A DNA stretch of 64,000 nucleotides, taken from the NCBI GenBank assembly GCA_021805775.1, contig JAJZED010000004.1, positions 64,001 to 128,000 of the forward strand, given 5' to 3'. This stretch comes from a bacterium (GTDB lineage Bacteria > Vulcanimicrobiota > Vulcanimicrobiia > Vulcanimicrobiales > Vulcanimicrobiaceae). Made by a program: the position numbers and the translations under genes. The notes below the pieces were generated by a model. The model saw only the letters and a list, made by a program, of their open reading frames with translations, had not been told where the DNA came from and did no database searches. Positions 45,142 to 54,364 of this stretch are shown piece after piece. Position 1 is the stretch's first letter. Every line of letters begins with the position of its first letter.

Positions 45142-45791
45142 AGTTTGCACCTTCGCTCCTTTCGGCGAACTTCGCGCGGATAGCCGAAGAGATCTCCGCA
45201 GTGGTCGATGCCGGGGCCGATTACTTACACCTCGACGTGATGGATGGACGCTTCGTTCCCAATATCACCTGGGGGCCGAAGATCGTCGGCGACCTGCGGC
45301 CTTTAACGAAACTGCCGTTCGATGCCCATTTAATGGTCGTCGAACCGGAGCGCTACGCCGAGGCCTTCGTCGCTGCGGGAGCAAACATCATTACCTTCCA
45401 CATCGAGGCGACGCCGCACGCGCAGCGATTACTCGCGCACGTGCGCGACCTCGGCGTTAAGGCCGGCATTGCAATCGATCCGCAGACGCCGGTCGGCGCA
45501 CTCGTCGACATCGTTGAAGACTGCGATCTCATCCTCATCATGAGCGTGAATCCCGGCTTCGGCGGACAGAGCTTCTTGGAGCGATCCCTCGCGAAAATTC
45601 GCGAAGCTCGTGCGTTAGTCGCCGAACGAAATCCGCGCTGCGAGATCGAAGTCGATGGGGGAATCAATGCGCGGACGCTGCCGCTGGTTGCAGCCGCCGG
45701 CGCCGATGTTGCGGTGATGGGCTCGGCGCTTTTTGACGCCGTCGATCCGGGCGCGCAACTTCGCAACTTGCGCGCACTCCTCGCGACGTAG
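45138..45791 (+). CDS. rpe: Ribulose-phosphate 3-epimerase
   Basis: 217-residue TIM barrel. MKFAPSLLSANFARI, HLDVMDGRFVPNITWGP, FDAHLMV and MSVNPGFGGQSF, then VDGGIN, form the metal and phosphate sites. It interconverts ribulose- and xylulose-5-phosphate, the one pentose phosphate step missing from the operon at 10437-19478. Confidence 0.97.
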   Translation: MKFAPSLLSANFARIAEEISAVVDAGADYLHLDVMDGRFVPNITWGPKIVGDLRPLTKLPFDAHLMVVEPERYAEAFVAAGANIITFHIEATPHAQRLLAHVRDLGVKAGIAIDPQTPVGALVDIVEDCDLILIMSVNPGFGGQSFLERSLAKIREARALVAERNPRCEIEVDGGINARTLPLVAAAGADVAVMGSALFDAVDPGAQLRNLRALLAT

Positions 45792-45794
45792 GGT

Positions 45795-46796
45795 ATGGGG
45801 TTCTCGGAGAACGCGGCGATCGCAGCGATTCGCCAAGAGCTCGGCGCGGCGGGGGATTCGCGCATCGAGGTCGGTATCGGCGATGACGCCGCGCTTTGGC
45901 AGCCCTCGCGAAGCGATCGCAGTGCGATAAGTACCGATGCATTCGTCGACGGGGTGCATTTTCAGCGACGCGTTACCTCGCTCGATCGAATTGGCGTACG
46001 CGCGATGCATGCAAGCCTCAGCGATCTCGCCGCCATGGGGGCGCGTCCGCGCTTGGCGACGATCGCCCTCGGCGTTCCGCCCGACGTTACGCTCGACGAT
46101 GTGCGCTTGCTCTATCGTGGGGTCGCGCGGGTAGCAAACGCATTCCATTTCGCGGTTGCGGGGGGCGATTGCACCGCCTCGCCGGTTCTCTCCCTTGCGG
46201 TCACCGTGCTCGGTGAGGTGCGTTCGTCGCACGCCAAACGCCGCAGCGGTGCTCGCATCGGCGACACGATCGCGGTGACCGGGGCGCTCGGGTCGAGTGC
46301 GGCGGGTTTGCGCGCTCTCGCCGACCCGCATCTGCTCGACGATCGGCTCCGTCGTTCGGCGCTCGACGCCTACGAACTCGCGCGCGCGCGGCTCCCGGAG
46401 GGAAGGTGGCTCGCGGGAAGCACGCACGTCCGTGCGATGATGGATTGCTCCGATGGTCTCGGACGCGACTGTGCTCGCATGGCGCAGAGTTCGGGGCTCG
46501 GAATTCTCCTCGAGCATATTCCCGTCGCGCCGGAGATGGCGGCGCTTGCCGGGGCGACCGGTGAGGATGCCGAGGAACTCGCGCTTGCAGGCGGTGAGGA
46601 TTACGAACTGATCGTGGCGATAGCGACGCCGGCGTTCGCGCACCTCCAAGCACGATTCCACAAACGCTTCGGGGAGCGGCTCGTAGCGGTTGGGCGTTGC
46701 GATGCGCAGGCCGGAGTCCGCTGGCGGAGAAGCGGGAATACGATTCCCGTCGATCGATGCGGTTGGGATCATTTTGAGGTAGGAGAGACGCGATGA
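45795..46796 (+). CDS. thiL: Thiamine-monophosphate kinase
   Basis: 333 residues. GIGDDAALW at the N-terminus, STDAFVDGVHF, AMHASLSDLAAMGARP, VAGGDCTASP and MMDCSDGLGRD match the ThiL/PurM fold. It makes thiamine diphosphate, the cofactor of transketolase. Four bases after rpe, and overlaps the next gene by ATGA. Confidence 0.94.
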   Translation: MGFSENAAIAAIRQELGAAGDSRIEVGIGDDAALWQPSRSDRSAISTDAFVDGVHFQRRVTSLDRIGVRAMHASLSDLAAMGARPRLATIALGVPPDVTLDDVRLLYRGVARVANAFHFAVAGGDCTASPVLSLAVTVLGEVRSSHAKRRSGARIGDTIAVTGALGSSAAGLRALADPHLLDDRLRRSALDAYELARARLPEGRWLAGSTHVRAMMDCSDGLGRDCARMAQSSGLGILLEHIPVAPEMAALAGATGEDAEELALAGGEDYELIVAIATPAFAHLQARFHKRFGERLVAVGRCDAQAGVRWRRSGNTIPVDRCGWDHFEVGETR

Positions 46797-47752
46797 ACGG
46801 CGACCGCGACGAAAATCTTTCGTATCCGCTCATTGGAAGCATCCAAAACAGCGTCGGCATGGGCTTTATCGGGAATCAGGCCTTCGCTGCAGTCGCACAC
46901 GGGCTCGGCCTTCGCGTCGTCCATGCAGATTCGATGTTTGCAAATGCTCACGGCGGGTTCTCGGGGCGAACGATGCATTACGCCGACCCGACGAATTTCC
47001 GGCGCGACGTCCGATTTCTCGTCGAGCAGGAGCCGCGCGTCATCCTCGTCGGATTTCTACCCAAGGCGATCTACGTCGATATCGTCGCGCAGGCGCTACG
47101 TGATTTTTCCGGCATCGTCGTGCTCGATCCCGTTATAGGTGACGGGAAAAAAGGGCTCTACGTCAGCGAGGAAACCGCGCGCGCGATCGTCGAGTTACTG
47201 CTTCCCGTCGCGCAGATCATCACTCCGAATCGCTTTGAAGCCGACGTTCTTGCCGGCGGTACGGGCGATACTTCGACGGAGTTCGGTTTTCTTAACGCGC
47301 TTTTCGATCTCGGGCCGAACGGCGTCGTCGTAACTTCCTACGAACGCGATGCCGAGAAACATCGCAGTCGCTTACTGTTTACGAACGGATATAACTACGC
47401 GCGTGTCGCGGCACCCTATTACCCCGCATATCCGGCGCACGGGGTCGGCGACGTGTTCGCGGCATCGATGGCCTGTTTCGTGGCCCTCGGAGCATCGCCG
47501 TTCGCAGCCACGCTACTTGCAACCACGCTAGCGGCGCGCGCGGTCGCAAACACCTCGCCGTACGGCGGCGCGACCGTCGATCCGGTCGCCGCACTCGAGA
47601 AATGGAATCCCAGCGGGTATCAACTCGACGACCAACGCACGATGGGATTTTGCGAACGATCGAATGTGAAGAGCGAACTGATGAAAGCGACTGCAGTCGA
47701 CGCACCACGCCTAAAGTTTGCTCCGCCGAAGCATAAAATACTCTACGGATGA
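46793..47752 (+). CDS. Pyridoxal kinase-like protein (ribokinase superfamily)
   Basis: 319 residues. The PdxK/PdxY-type features are SIQNSVGMGFIGNQAF (substrate side), VVLDPVIGDGKKGLYV, ITPNRFEADVLAGG and the anion-hole block AHGVGDVFAASMACF with the catalytic Asp. Pyridoxal and hydroxymethylpyrimidine kinases are hard to tell apart; the neighbouring thiL would suit a ThiD role, but the DPVIGDGK pattern favours pyridoxal kinase. The last 45 residues extend beyond the usual fold. Confidence 0.8.
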   Translation: MNGDRDENLSYPLIGSIQNSVGMGFIGNQAFAAVAHGLGLRVVHADSMFANAHGGFSGRTMHYADPTNFRRDVRFLVEQEPRVILVGFLPKAIYVDIVAQALRDFSGIVVLDPVIGDGKKGLYVSEETARAIVELLLPVAQIITPNRFEADVLAGGTGDTSTEFGFLNALFDLGPNGVVVTSYERDAEKHRSRLLFTNGYNYARVAAPYYPAYPAHGVGDVFAASMACFVALGASPFAATLLATTLAARAVANTSPYGGATVDPVAALEKWNPSGYQLDDQRTMGFCERSNVKSELMKATAVDAPRLKFAPPKHKILYG

Positions 47753-48171
47753 ACCCGGGCAGCGTACCGTTCGGGGAGCGCGCGAATGGCGCCGCGCTCG
47801 AGATCGATATTCTCGGGTACCGATATCCCGACGTCGCCGAGCCCGACGGCCTCGATCTGCTCGAAATCGCGGCACGTCTCTTCGCCCCGCCGGTGGAGAC
47901 GGAATTTAAACTTGCGGTCCGAGTACGCGAACTAGAGGGTTTGCAATCCTATTTGGTACGCATCTCCGGCGGAAACGGGCCGCGCGAGGTCGTGAAACTC
48001 GCCGACGGGCTCTTCGAACTCACCTTTGCGCCGACCCGACGTGGGCCGGTATTGATGGGAGTGATGCTACGCGACGTCGAGCGAGCGCACGTTCGCGTCG
48101 AGTATCTCGTCACGCTCGAACCGCACCACATCGGAAGAGCGGCAGCGAAGCTCCATGAAAGCCTAGGGTAA
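47749..48171 (+). CDS. Hypothetical protein, WapI-immunity-like pattern
   Basis: 140 residues, ATGA-coupled to the kinase gene. The opening ALEIDILGYRYPDVAEPDGLDLL, and the later strands FKLAVRVRELEGLQSYLV and LADGLFELTFAP, recall the WapI family immunity fold (LEIxIxGYxxP...). The resemblance is only in pattern and no toxin gene is adjacent. Function unknown. The end overlaps a convergent gene by nine bases. Confidence 0.45.
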   Translation: MNPGSVPFGERANGAALEIDILGYRYPDVAEPDGLDLLEIAARLFAPPVETEFKLAVRVRELEGLQSYLVRISGGNGPREVVKLADGLFELTFAPTRRGPVLMGVMLRDVERAHVRVEYLVTLEPHHIGRAAAKLHESLG

Positions 48172-48960
48172 GCCGCGCTCTATCAACCAGCGGTCGATGC
48201 GTTCGACCAACGGAGCGAAAGCCGTTCGCTGTAGGTTATGGTCGCCGCCGGGGAGCGTCGCAACTGCGGTTTTGCGGGCCCCTTCGCGGACGAGCAATCG
48301 GTACGTCGCCTCCGGAATGATGCTCTCCGCAACGTTGGGCAACGCGAGCAGGAGCGGTAGCGGATAATCGAGGGCGAGCGCGCGCAGATCCCACGTCTTC
48401 GGTGGATTTTCGTCTCGCAATCCGACGATCGGTGCAACGCTCATCGTTGCAACGGCGTGCACCTTTCCTTCGATATCGAGTGGATGCCACGAAGAGTACG
48501 CGCTGCGAATCGATTGCGCGCGTGCCTCACCGTGAAGCGAAAATCGAGCGGTAAGTTCGCTCAGAAATTCATCGTACCAGCGATCCGAGAGTTGCACGAG
48601 CATTGGGTCGATGGCGATCGCGCCGCGCGCCTCGATCTGCTCTGCACTCGCAAGCGCAACGGCGCCGCCCCACGAGTGCCCGACGAGCACCTCGATCGGT
48701 TCGCCGATCGCACGCGCGACCGCGGCGGCATCGGCGGTGCACTGGGCGAGCGTCATCGGTGCCGGGGAATAGGCGAGATCGCCGTGCCCGCGTTGATCGT
48801 AGGCATAGATACGATAGCGCGAACCGAGATGCTCGGCGAGCCTGCTCCAGGAGCGTCGCGAACTCGTCATGCCGTGGATGCAGAGGATTGCGGGGCCGTC
48901 GACGCCCCAGCGTTCGAGGATCGTTTCGCGCCCGTCGTCGAGCGCGACCCGTTCATGCAT
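48163..48960 (-). CDS. Alpha/beta hydrolase
   Basis: 265 residues from ATG 48960. Oxyanion block CIHGMTSSRRSW, nucleophile elbow GHSWGG, late Asp region and the final catalytic His in PGGDHNLQRTAF are all present. It is a single-domain lipase/esterase-like enzyme without a signal peptide. It overlaps the preceding dehydrogenase gene by eight bases. Substrate unknown. Confidence 0.88.
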   Translation of the reverse strand: MHERVALDDGRETILERWGVDGPAILCIHGMTSSRRSWSRLAEHLGSRYRIYAYDQRGHGDLAYSPAPMTLAQCTADAAAVARAIGEPIEVLVGHSWGGAVALASAEQIEARGAIAIDPMLVQLSDRWYDEFLSELTARFSLHGEARAQSIRSAYSSWHPLDIEGKVHAVATMSVAPIVGLRDENPPKTWDLRALALDYPLPLLLALPNVAESIIPEATYRLLVREGARKTAVATLPGGDHNLQRTAFAPLVERIDRWLIERGLP

Positions 48961-49852
48961 CGTCGTCGGCGTGCCGCGAGCGAAACGTGAGTTCGGAGAT
49001 CGCCGATTTGTCGAGCGCTCCGAGGCCGAGACGTTGCAGACGTTCGTATTGTTGATGGGTCGCTTCGGCGACCGGAAGGCGCAAGTCTGCTGCATGCGCG
49101 AGCCGAAGGGCGATCCCCGAGTCTTTTGCCGCATGTTCGGCGGAGAAATACGTTTCGTGATCGCGAGCGATCATATCGGCGCCATCGGTCGCGCGCACCC
49201 GCGAATCGGCACCGGTGCGAGCGAATACGTCGAGTACGAGTTGGAGATCGAGGCCGAGTGCGTCGGCGAGCCCCAGCCCTTCTGCGAGCGCGGCGGTGTT
49301 GGCGTTCATCACCATGTTCACGAGGGCTTTGAGTTGCGCGGCGCGACCCGCCTCGCCGATGTAGAGCAACGACGAGCTCATATCGCCCAACAACGGCGCG
49401 CAGCGGTCGAAAACTTCGCGCGAACCCCCGACCATGAGAAAGAGGCTTCCCTCGCGGGCTTGAACGATCGAACTCGCCATGCACGCCTCTATAGCATCGG
49501 CGCCCGCCGCGCGAGCGCGTCGTTCGACCTCGATATGGGTCGACGGAGCAACGGTGGCGCAGTTGACGAAGGTGCGACCGCTCGCTTCTCGCAGCAACGA
49601 GCGATCGTCATCGGCGAAAAGACGCAGCATCGCCGCGTCGTCGCTCACGACGGTGAGGACGATCTCGCAGAGCGGGGGAAGATCGGAAGGGAAGGCGGCG
49701 ACGGCCGAGCCGGTCTGCGCCGCGAGTCGTAGCGCGGCAGCGGTGTCGATATCGTAGATCGAGGGGATCGGGTATCCGAGATCGTGGAGGCGGAGCGCGA
49801 TATTCGCGCCCATCCGTCCCGCTCCGACGATGCCGATGCGTTGCTTCGACAC
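48953..49852 (-). CDS. 3-hydroxyisobutyrate dehydrogenase family oxidoreductase
   Basis: 299 residues. N-terminal Rossmann loop VGAGRMGANIALRL; the substrate block FVNCATVAPSTH and the catalytic lysine region GRAAQLKALVNMVM follow. The second residue set DIDTAAALR suggests NAD preference. The family reduces or oxidises beta-hydroxyacids such as 3-hydroxyisobutyrate or tartronate semialdehyde. The exact substrate is not evident. Confidence 0.88.
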   Translation of the reverse strand: MSKQRIGIVGAGRMGANIALRLHDLGYPIPSIYDIDTAAALRLAAQTGSAVAAFPSDLPPLCEIVLTVVSDDAAMLRLFADDDRSLLREASGRTFVNCATVAPSTHIEVERRARAAGADAIEACMASSIVQAREGSLFLMVGGSREVFDRCAPLLGDMSSSLLYIGEAGRAAQLKALVNMVMNANTAALAEGLGLADALGLDLQLVLDVFARTGADSRVRATDGADMIARDHETYFSAEHAAKDSGIALRLAHAADLRLPVAEATHQQYERLQRLGLGALDKSAISELTFRSRHADDDA

Positions 49853-49870
49853 GGCCGGTACGCGGCGAGC

Positions 49871-50062
49871 TTAGACGGCGCGGGTAACGCGCTTGGCGCG
49901 CAGACAGCCGGTGCAGACGCGAGCGGTGCGGTGGGTGCCCCGGACGTCGATCTTGACGGACTGGAGATTGGGCAGCCAGCGACGCCGCGTCTTGTTCATG
50001 GCGTGGCTAACGTTGTTGCCGGCCATCGGCCCTTTGCCACAGACTTCACAGCGCTTCGCCAT
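49871..50062 (-). CDS. rpmB: 50S ribosomal protein L28
   Basis: 63 residues. Four cysteines in two pairs (CEVCGKGP and VCTGCLRAK) give the zinc-ribbon form of L28. [19 protein letters not shown] is the family core. It has its own promoter upstream (50144-50172) and is followed 18 bases later by the dehydrogenase gene. Confidence 0.96.
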   Translation of the reverse strand: MAKRCEVCGKGPMAGNNVSHAMNKTRRRWLPNLQSVKIDVRGTHRTARVCTGCLRAKRVTRAV

Positions 50063-50143
50063 TTGAGTCGGTTCCTTACAACGGTGGTGCGACGAAAGTC
50101 GCGGGAGGTAGCGGGCCGCAGTACGGCTCGCAAAAGCCTGAGC

Positions 50144-50172
50144 AGTTTACCACGAGGTGCGACGAACTTCAA
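50144..50172 (-). promoter_or_regulatory. Candidate promoter of rpmB
   Basis: Read on the minus strand: TTGAAG (50167-50172), 17-base spacer, TAAACT (50144-50149), four of six matches in each box. Transcription would start near 50137, giving a leader of about 75 bases before the rpmB ATG at 50062. Confidence 0.55.
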
Positions 50173-50266
50173 GCATCGCGAGGGCTCCACTCCCCGGCAC
50201 GATTCCGCTCCCGGATGCGTTCCATCGACGATATCTTTCCCATCTTGACTCTCGAAGGGAGTTCTC

Positions 50267-50791
50267 GTGCATAAAGCCCCTCTCGTACTCTTCGCCGCCT
50301 TCCTCAGCCTCGCGCTCGCGGGCTGCGCCTCGTCGCCTGCGGCGACCACCGGCGCCACCGCGCCGATCTATATCCACATGAACGGCGGGAACGAGTTTCT
50401 CGAACCCACCGTCGCGGTCGCCCCAGGCGAGCCGGTGGTCTTCGTGAACGAGGATACCGAGCCGCATACCGTCCTCGGCTACCATCCCACGACCGGAAAA
50501 CTCAACCCGCTCATCAACGGCGACCCAGCGGGTACACCGGGGGCCGGACACCCCGTCGCGACGTATACCGTGAAACTCGCGAAGCCGGGGATCTATGCGT
50601 ACTACTGCTCGGTTCATGCGGTGCTTGCCAAGACCTACGGCACGGCGGTCCAGCCGGCGCACCGCCCCGGCGTTCACGGCTACCCCGGCGCGATGGCCGG
50701 GGAGATCATCGTCACCACCGACCCCAAGCTGATTGCACAAAATCCGGCGACTAGCGCGAAGAAGGTCCTAGCCGGATATTTCGGCGGGTAA
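50267..50791 (+). CDS. Cupredoxin-like lipoprotein
   Basis: 174 residues from GTG 50267, with GAAGGGAG about ten bases upstream. A lipoprotein signal with lipobox LALAGC is clear, so it is anchored to a membrane. The copper ligands of a type 1 site are recognisable: His in TEPHTVLG, Cys and His in YYCSVH, and Met in PGAMAGEIIV. About 26 residues, rich in His, Pro and Gly, separate the ligand His from the Met, where most relatives have only a few. It probably transfers electrons or binds copper outside the cytoplasm. Confidence 0.82.
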   Translation: MHKAPLVLFAAFLSLALAGCASSPAATTGATAPIYIHMNGGNEFLEPTVAVAPGEPVVFVNEDTEPHTVLGYHPTTGKLNPLINGDPAGTPGAGHPVATYTVKLAKPGIYAYYCSVHAVLAKTYGTAVQPAHRPGVHGYPGAMAGEIIVTTDPKLIAQNPATSAKKVLAGYFGG

Positions 50792-50861
50792 TTCCCTCTA
50801 GAGGAAGCCCCGCCGAGCCCGGGGACAGGATTCGACCGGGAGAGCCCAAAGGAGCGCGGCC

Positions 50862-52454
50862 ATGGATGTGACCGCGCTCGATGGGCGCGCCTTCGCGAAG
50901 TTCATCGCCGCGGGCAGCTACTTTCTCAAGAAATATCGAGGCGTTCTCAACGATCTGAACGTCTTTCCCGTCCCCGACGGCGATACCGGGACCAATATGT
51001 TCCTGACGGTGCGCGCGGCCGGCGTTGCGGCTGCAAAGTGCGCGGATGCCCCGCTCTCGGAGGTCGCCGCTGCGGCGGCGGAGGGCAGCCTGATGGGTGC
51101 TCGCGGAAACTCGGGCGTGATCGTGTCGCAGATGCTCCGCGGCTTCGCCCATCACGTTCGGCACCGTCGGGAGATCGATACCTTCGTCTTTGCGACTGCG
51201 CTTCGCGAAAGCGTCGCAGCGGCGCGTCAGGCACTGCTCCGTCCGGTCGAAGGGACGATTCTCTCCGTCGCCGATGCCGCAGCGGAGGCCGCCTATCGCC
51301 TCGCCTTGCACGAGCCGGATTTTTATCGTTTGTTGACCGGGGTCGTTCGCGCAGCCAACGAAGCGCTCGACCGCACGCCCGAGCAACTCGCAGCGCTCAA
51401 GGAGGCCGGCGTCGTCGATGCAGGCGGCGCGGGCTTTGTGTACTTTCTCGAGGGGATATCGAGTTTTCGCCCCGAGATCAAGGTGCGAGCGACCGCCTTC
51501 CCCCGCCGTCCGGCGAAGAAAACTGCCTTCGCCAAAACGCAGCAAATCGGCGAAAATAAATTCTGTACCGAATTCATCCTTGAAGATGCGTCGGTCGGCG
51601 TCCACGAGGTTCGGGCGACGCTCGAGAGGCTCGGCGAATCGCTCCTCGTCATCGGCGAGCGCCCGCGGATAAAGGTGCATATTCATACCGACGTGCCGCA
51701 GCGAGTTACGGAGAGCGTCGAGCGTTTCGGAACGGTAACGCACCTCAAAGTGGACGATATGGAGCGCCAACATCACGTGCTCGTCGTCGATAGCGTTCCC
51801 CACGAGCGCTCGATCGTCGTCGTCGCTCCCGGCGACGGGTTCGAAACGATCGCGCGCGAGTTGGGAGCAGAAGTTACGGTGCCGGCAACGATCAATCCCA
51901 GCGTGCGCGACCTGTTGCTGGCGATCACCAAGACGCTCTCGAATGAGGTCGTACTCTTCGTCAACGATAAGAACGTGGAGATGGCTGCGCGAGAAGCGGC
52001 CGATCGAAGTGAGAAGCACGTTACGATCGTGCCTACTCCGAATATCGTAGCCGGAATCGCGGGGCTCTTTGCCCTGCGCTCGCTCGGCGAAGCGACGATT
52101 CCTCCGGCGGAGAGGATTCTTCGCGAGGCCGCGCGCGTTCGAGCGGCTCAACTGTTTTTTGCGGGGAAAGATGCCCTGCACGGGAACCTTCGCATCGCAC
52201 GCGGGAAGCCGGTCGCCCAACTCGACGGCGAATTATTCGTTGCCGAGACAATAAAAGATACGCTCGTAGCCGTGGTGAAGACGATGGGGGGTGAACGCGG
52301 GTCGTTACTCACCCTTTACTACGGCGGCGTCCAACGCGAACGCGATGCAAAGGTGCTCGCCGAGGCAATGCACGAAGCCTTCCCTGATCTTGATGTGGAG
52401 TATTATTACGGCGGAATGAGCAACGCAGAGTACTGGATTGCGCTCGATGAATGA
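50862..52454 (+). CDS. fakA: Fatty acid kinase subunit FakA (DAK2/YloV)
   Basis: 530 residues. The N-terminal DhaL-type kinase domain has NVFPVPDGDTGTNM (metal ligands) and GARGNSGVIVSQMLRG. The C-terminal half is the FakA middle domain and the DegV-like tail (GGERGSLLTLYYGG). FakA phosphorylates a fatty acid presented by a FakB protein; PlsX then passes the acyl phosphate into lipid synthesis. The plsX and two fakB-like genes follow at once. Confidence 0.92.
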   Translation: MDVTALDGRAFAKFIAAGSYFLKKYRGVLNDLNVFPVPDGDTGTNMFLTVRAAGVAAAKCADAPLSEVAAAAAEGSLMGARGNSGVIVSQMLRGFAHHVRHRREIDTFVFATALRESVAAARQALLRPVEGTILSVADAAAEAAYRLALHEPDFYRLLTGVVRAANEALDRTPEQLAALKEAGVVDAGGAGFVYFLEGISSFRPEIKVRATAFPRRPAKKTAFAKTQQIGENKFCTEFILEDASVGVHEVRATLERLGESLLVIGERPRIKVHIHTDVPQRVTESVERFGTVTHLKVDDMERQHHVLVVDSVPHERSIVVVAPGDGFETIARELGAEVTVPATINPSVRDLLLAITKTLSNEVVLFVNDKNVEMAAREAADRSEKHVTIVPTPNIVAGIAGLFALRSLGEATIPPAERILREAARVRAAQLFFAGKDALHGNLRIARGKPVAQLDGELFVAETIKDTLVAVVKTMGGERGSLLTLYYGGVQRERDAKVLAEAMHEAFPDLDVEYYYGGMSNAEYWIALDE

Positions 52455-53457
52455 GCCGCGCATCGCGGTCGATGCTATGGGGGGCGACCGCGCGCCCGAG
52501 GAGGTCGTCGCAGGTGCCGTGCTGGCGGTAGAAACCTTTGGCGCCAACGTCGTCCTCGTCGGCGACGAGGCTCGCATACGCCCGCTCCTTCATGGAACGA
52601 CGGGCGACCGCATTGCCGTCGAGCACGCGCCCGAGGCCGTGCCGATGGATCAGCCCGCTTCGCAAGCACTGCGCGGGTCGGAGCGAACCTCGCTTGGACG
52701 AGCTGTTGAAATGATGAAATCCGGGGAGGTCGACGGCGTCGTCTCGGCCGGCAACAGCGGAGCGTTTCTCGCAATATCGTTGGTAAAACTGCGCACGATC
52801 GAAGGCATCGCACGCCCGGCGATAGCGACGGTATGGCCCGCGCTCAAGGGCCCCTCGGTGCTGCTTGACTCCGGAGCCAACGTCGATTGCCGTCCGGAAT
52901 GGCTCGTGCAATTTGGAATAATGGGGAGCGCGTATGCGCGCGCTGCGTTAGGCATCGAACGCCCGCGCGTCGCCGTCCTCTCCGTCGGCGAGGAACGAAC
53001 GAAGGGCAACGCATCGGTTCTGGAAGCGGCCGCGTTGCTCGACCGAGCGCCGGTACACTTCATTGGGAATATCGAAGGGAAGGACATGTTCCATAACGTC
53101 GCCGACGTCATCGTGGCCGACGGATTCGTCGGGAACGTCGTCTTGAAGACATGCGAGGGCATGATCGGCGATCTCGGTTCGATTATGAAAAAAGAAGTTT
53201 TGGGCGGCGGGCTCGCCGCGAAGCTCGGTGCGGCTCTGCTATTGCCGCGCCTTCGTGGGCTGCGCAAGCGGTACGATTACGAGACCTACGGGGGAGCGCC
53301 GCTCCTCGGTCTGCGCGGCAACTGCATCGTCTCGCATGGTCGCGTGAGTAGAAACGGCATCAAACACGCAATTCGAGCCGCCGTGGAAGAAGCGCGCGCC
53401 GACGTAGTAGGAAAGATCGCCGCACTGGTTGCCGGCGAAGCGGTGACGCAAGCGTAA
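52447..53457 (+). CDS. plsX: Phosphate acyltransferase PlsX
   Basis: 336 residues from ATG 52447, overlapping fakA by eight bases. IAVDAMGGDRAPEEVV at the N-terminus, VSAGNSGAFLA and the long GANVDCRPEWLVQFGIMGS block define PlsX. It interconverts acyl-ACP and acyl-phosphate, supplying PlsY and, with plsC at 39516, phosphatidic acid synthesis. It joins the next gene by a TAATG overlap. In many bacteria plsX is followed by fab genes; here it is followed by two DegV proteins. Confidence 0.96.
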   Translation: MNEPRIAVDAMGGDRAPEEVVAGAVLAVETFGANVVLVGDEARIRPLLHGTTGDRIAVEHAPEAVPMDQPASQALRGSERTSLGRAVEMMKSGEVDGVVSAGNSGAFLAISLVKLRTIEGIARPAIATVWPALKGPSVLLDSGANVDCRPEWLVQFGIMGSAYARAALGIERPRVAVLSVGEERTKGNASVLEAAALLDRAPVHFIGNIEGKDMFHNVADVIVADGFVGNVVLKTCEGMIGDLGSIMKKEVLGGGLAAKLGAALLLPRLRGLRKRYDYETYGGAPLLGLRGNCIVSHGRVSRNGIKHAIRAAVEEARADVVGKIAALVAGEAVTQA

Positions 53458-54341
53458 TGCCGATTCACATCGTCACCGATAGTACCGCCGATATCGACCC
53501 GGCGCTCGCGCTCGAACTAGGCGTTACCGTCGTTCCGCTCTTCGTTGTCTTCGGAAATGAATCGCTTCGCGATTATATCGACATTTCAAGACAGCAATTT
53601 TTCGAGCGACTTGAAAAGGACCCGGTCTTACCGACGACCTCTCAGCCGAGTGCGGCGATGTTCCGAGAGACGTTCCTGCAAGCTGCCGAACGCGGCGAAG
53701 ATATCATCTGCATTTCTATATCGTCGGTTCTCTCGGGAACCATCAACGCGGCTCGCGCCGCCGCAGAAAACATCGAAGGGGTTCGAATCGAACTCTTCGA
53801 CTCGCTCAATGCGGCCGGCGGCTTGCGATTTTTCGTCGAAGATGCCGTCCGCATGGCGGCGGAGGGCGCGTCGGTCGATGAAATTCTCGCCCATCTTACC
53901 GAAATGCGCGATCGCACCCCGCTTTACGCGACGTTTCCGGACCTCTCGCACGTGCAACGCACCGGTCGCATCGGGCGAGCGGCAGCGGTACTCGGCGGTT
54001 TAATGAAAATCGTCCCGATTTTGACGCTCGATGCAGGCGCGGTCGTTTCGCGCACGCAGGTTCGAACGTTCAAACGCGCTCAAGAAACGATGGTCGATCT
54101 TGCCTGTGCCGACGATCGTGGCGGGGCGGCAATGCGCTATCGCGTCATTCACACCAAATCCCCGGATATTGCAGAACGTATGCGCGAACAAATAGTCGAG
54201 CGATGTTCCGGGCGCGATGTATCGGTCGATGTCGTCGAGGCCGGGCCGGTCCTTGCCGTGCATGCCGGTACCGGAGCGATCGGCGTCGTCCTAACCGACG
54301 CCTACCCCGCCGGCTCTACAGCGAAAACTCGCTCGGACTAG
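53457..54341 (+). CDS. DegV family fatty-acid-binding protein (FakB type)
   Basis: 294 residues. TDSTADIDPALALELG at the N-terminus, the fatty-acid carboxylate motif TTSQPSAAMF near residue 60, SSVLSGTINAARAAAE, the LSHVQRTGRIGRAAA block, and a C-terminal AVHAGTGAIGV with the conserved His. All elements expected of an active FakB are here. It would present a fatty acid to FakA. Follows plsX in the same operon. Confidence 0.9.
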   Translation: MPIHIVTDSTADIDPALALELGVTVVPLFVVFGNESLRDYIDISRQQFFERLEKDPVLPTTSQPSAAMFRETFLQAAERGEDIICISISSVLSGTINAARAAAENIEGVRIELFDSLNAAGGLRFFVEDAVRMAAEGASVDEILAHLTEMRDRTPLYATFPDLSHVQRTGRIGRAAAVLGGLMKIVPILTLDAGAVVSRTQVRTFKRAQETMVDLACADDRGGAAMRYRVIHTKSPDIAERMREQIVERCSGRDVSVDVVEAGPVLAVHAGTGAIGVVLTDAYPAGSTAKTRSD

Positions 54342-54364
54342 AGCCATAGAAAAGGAGAATATCG

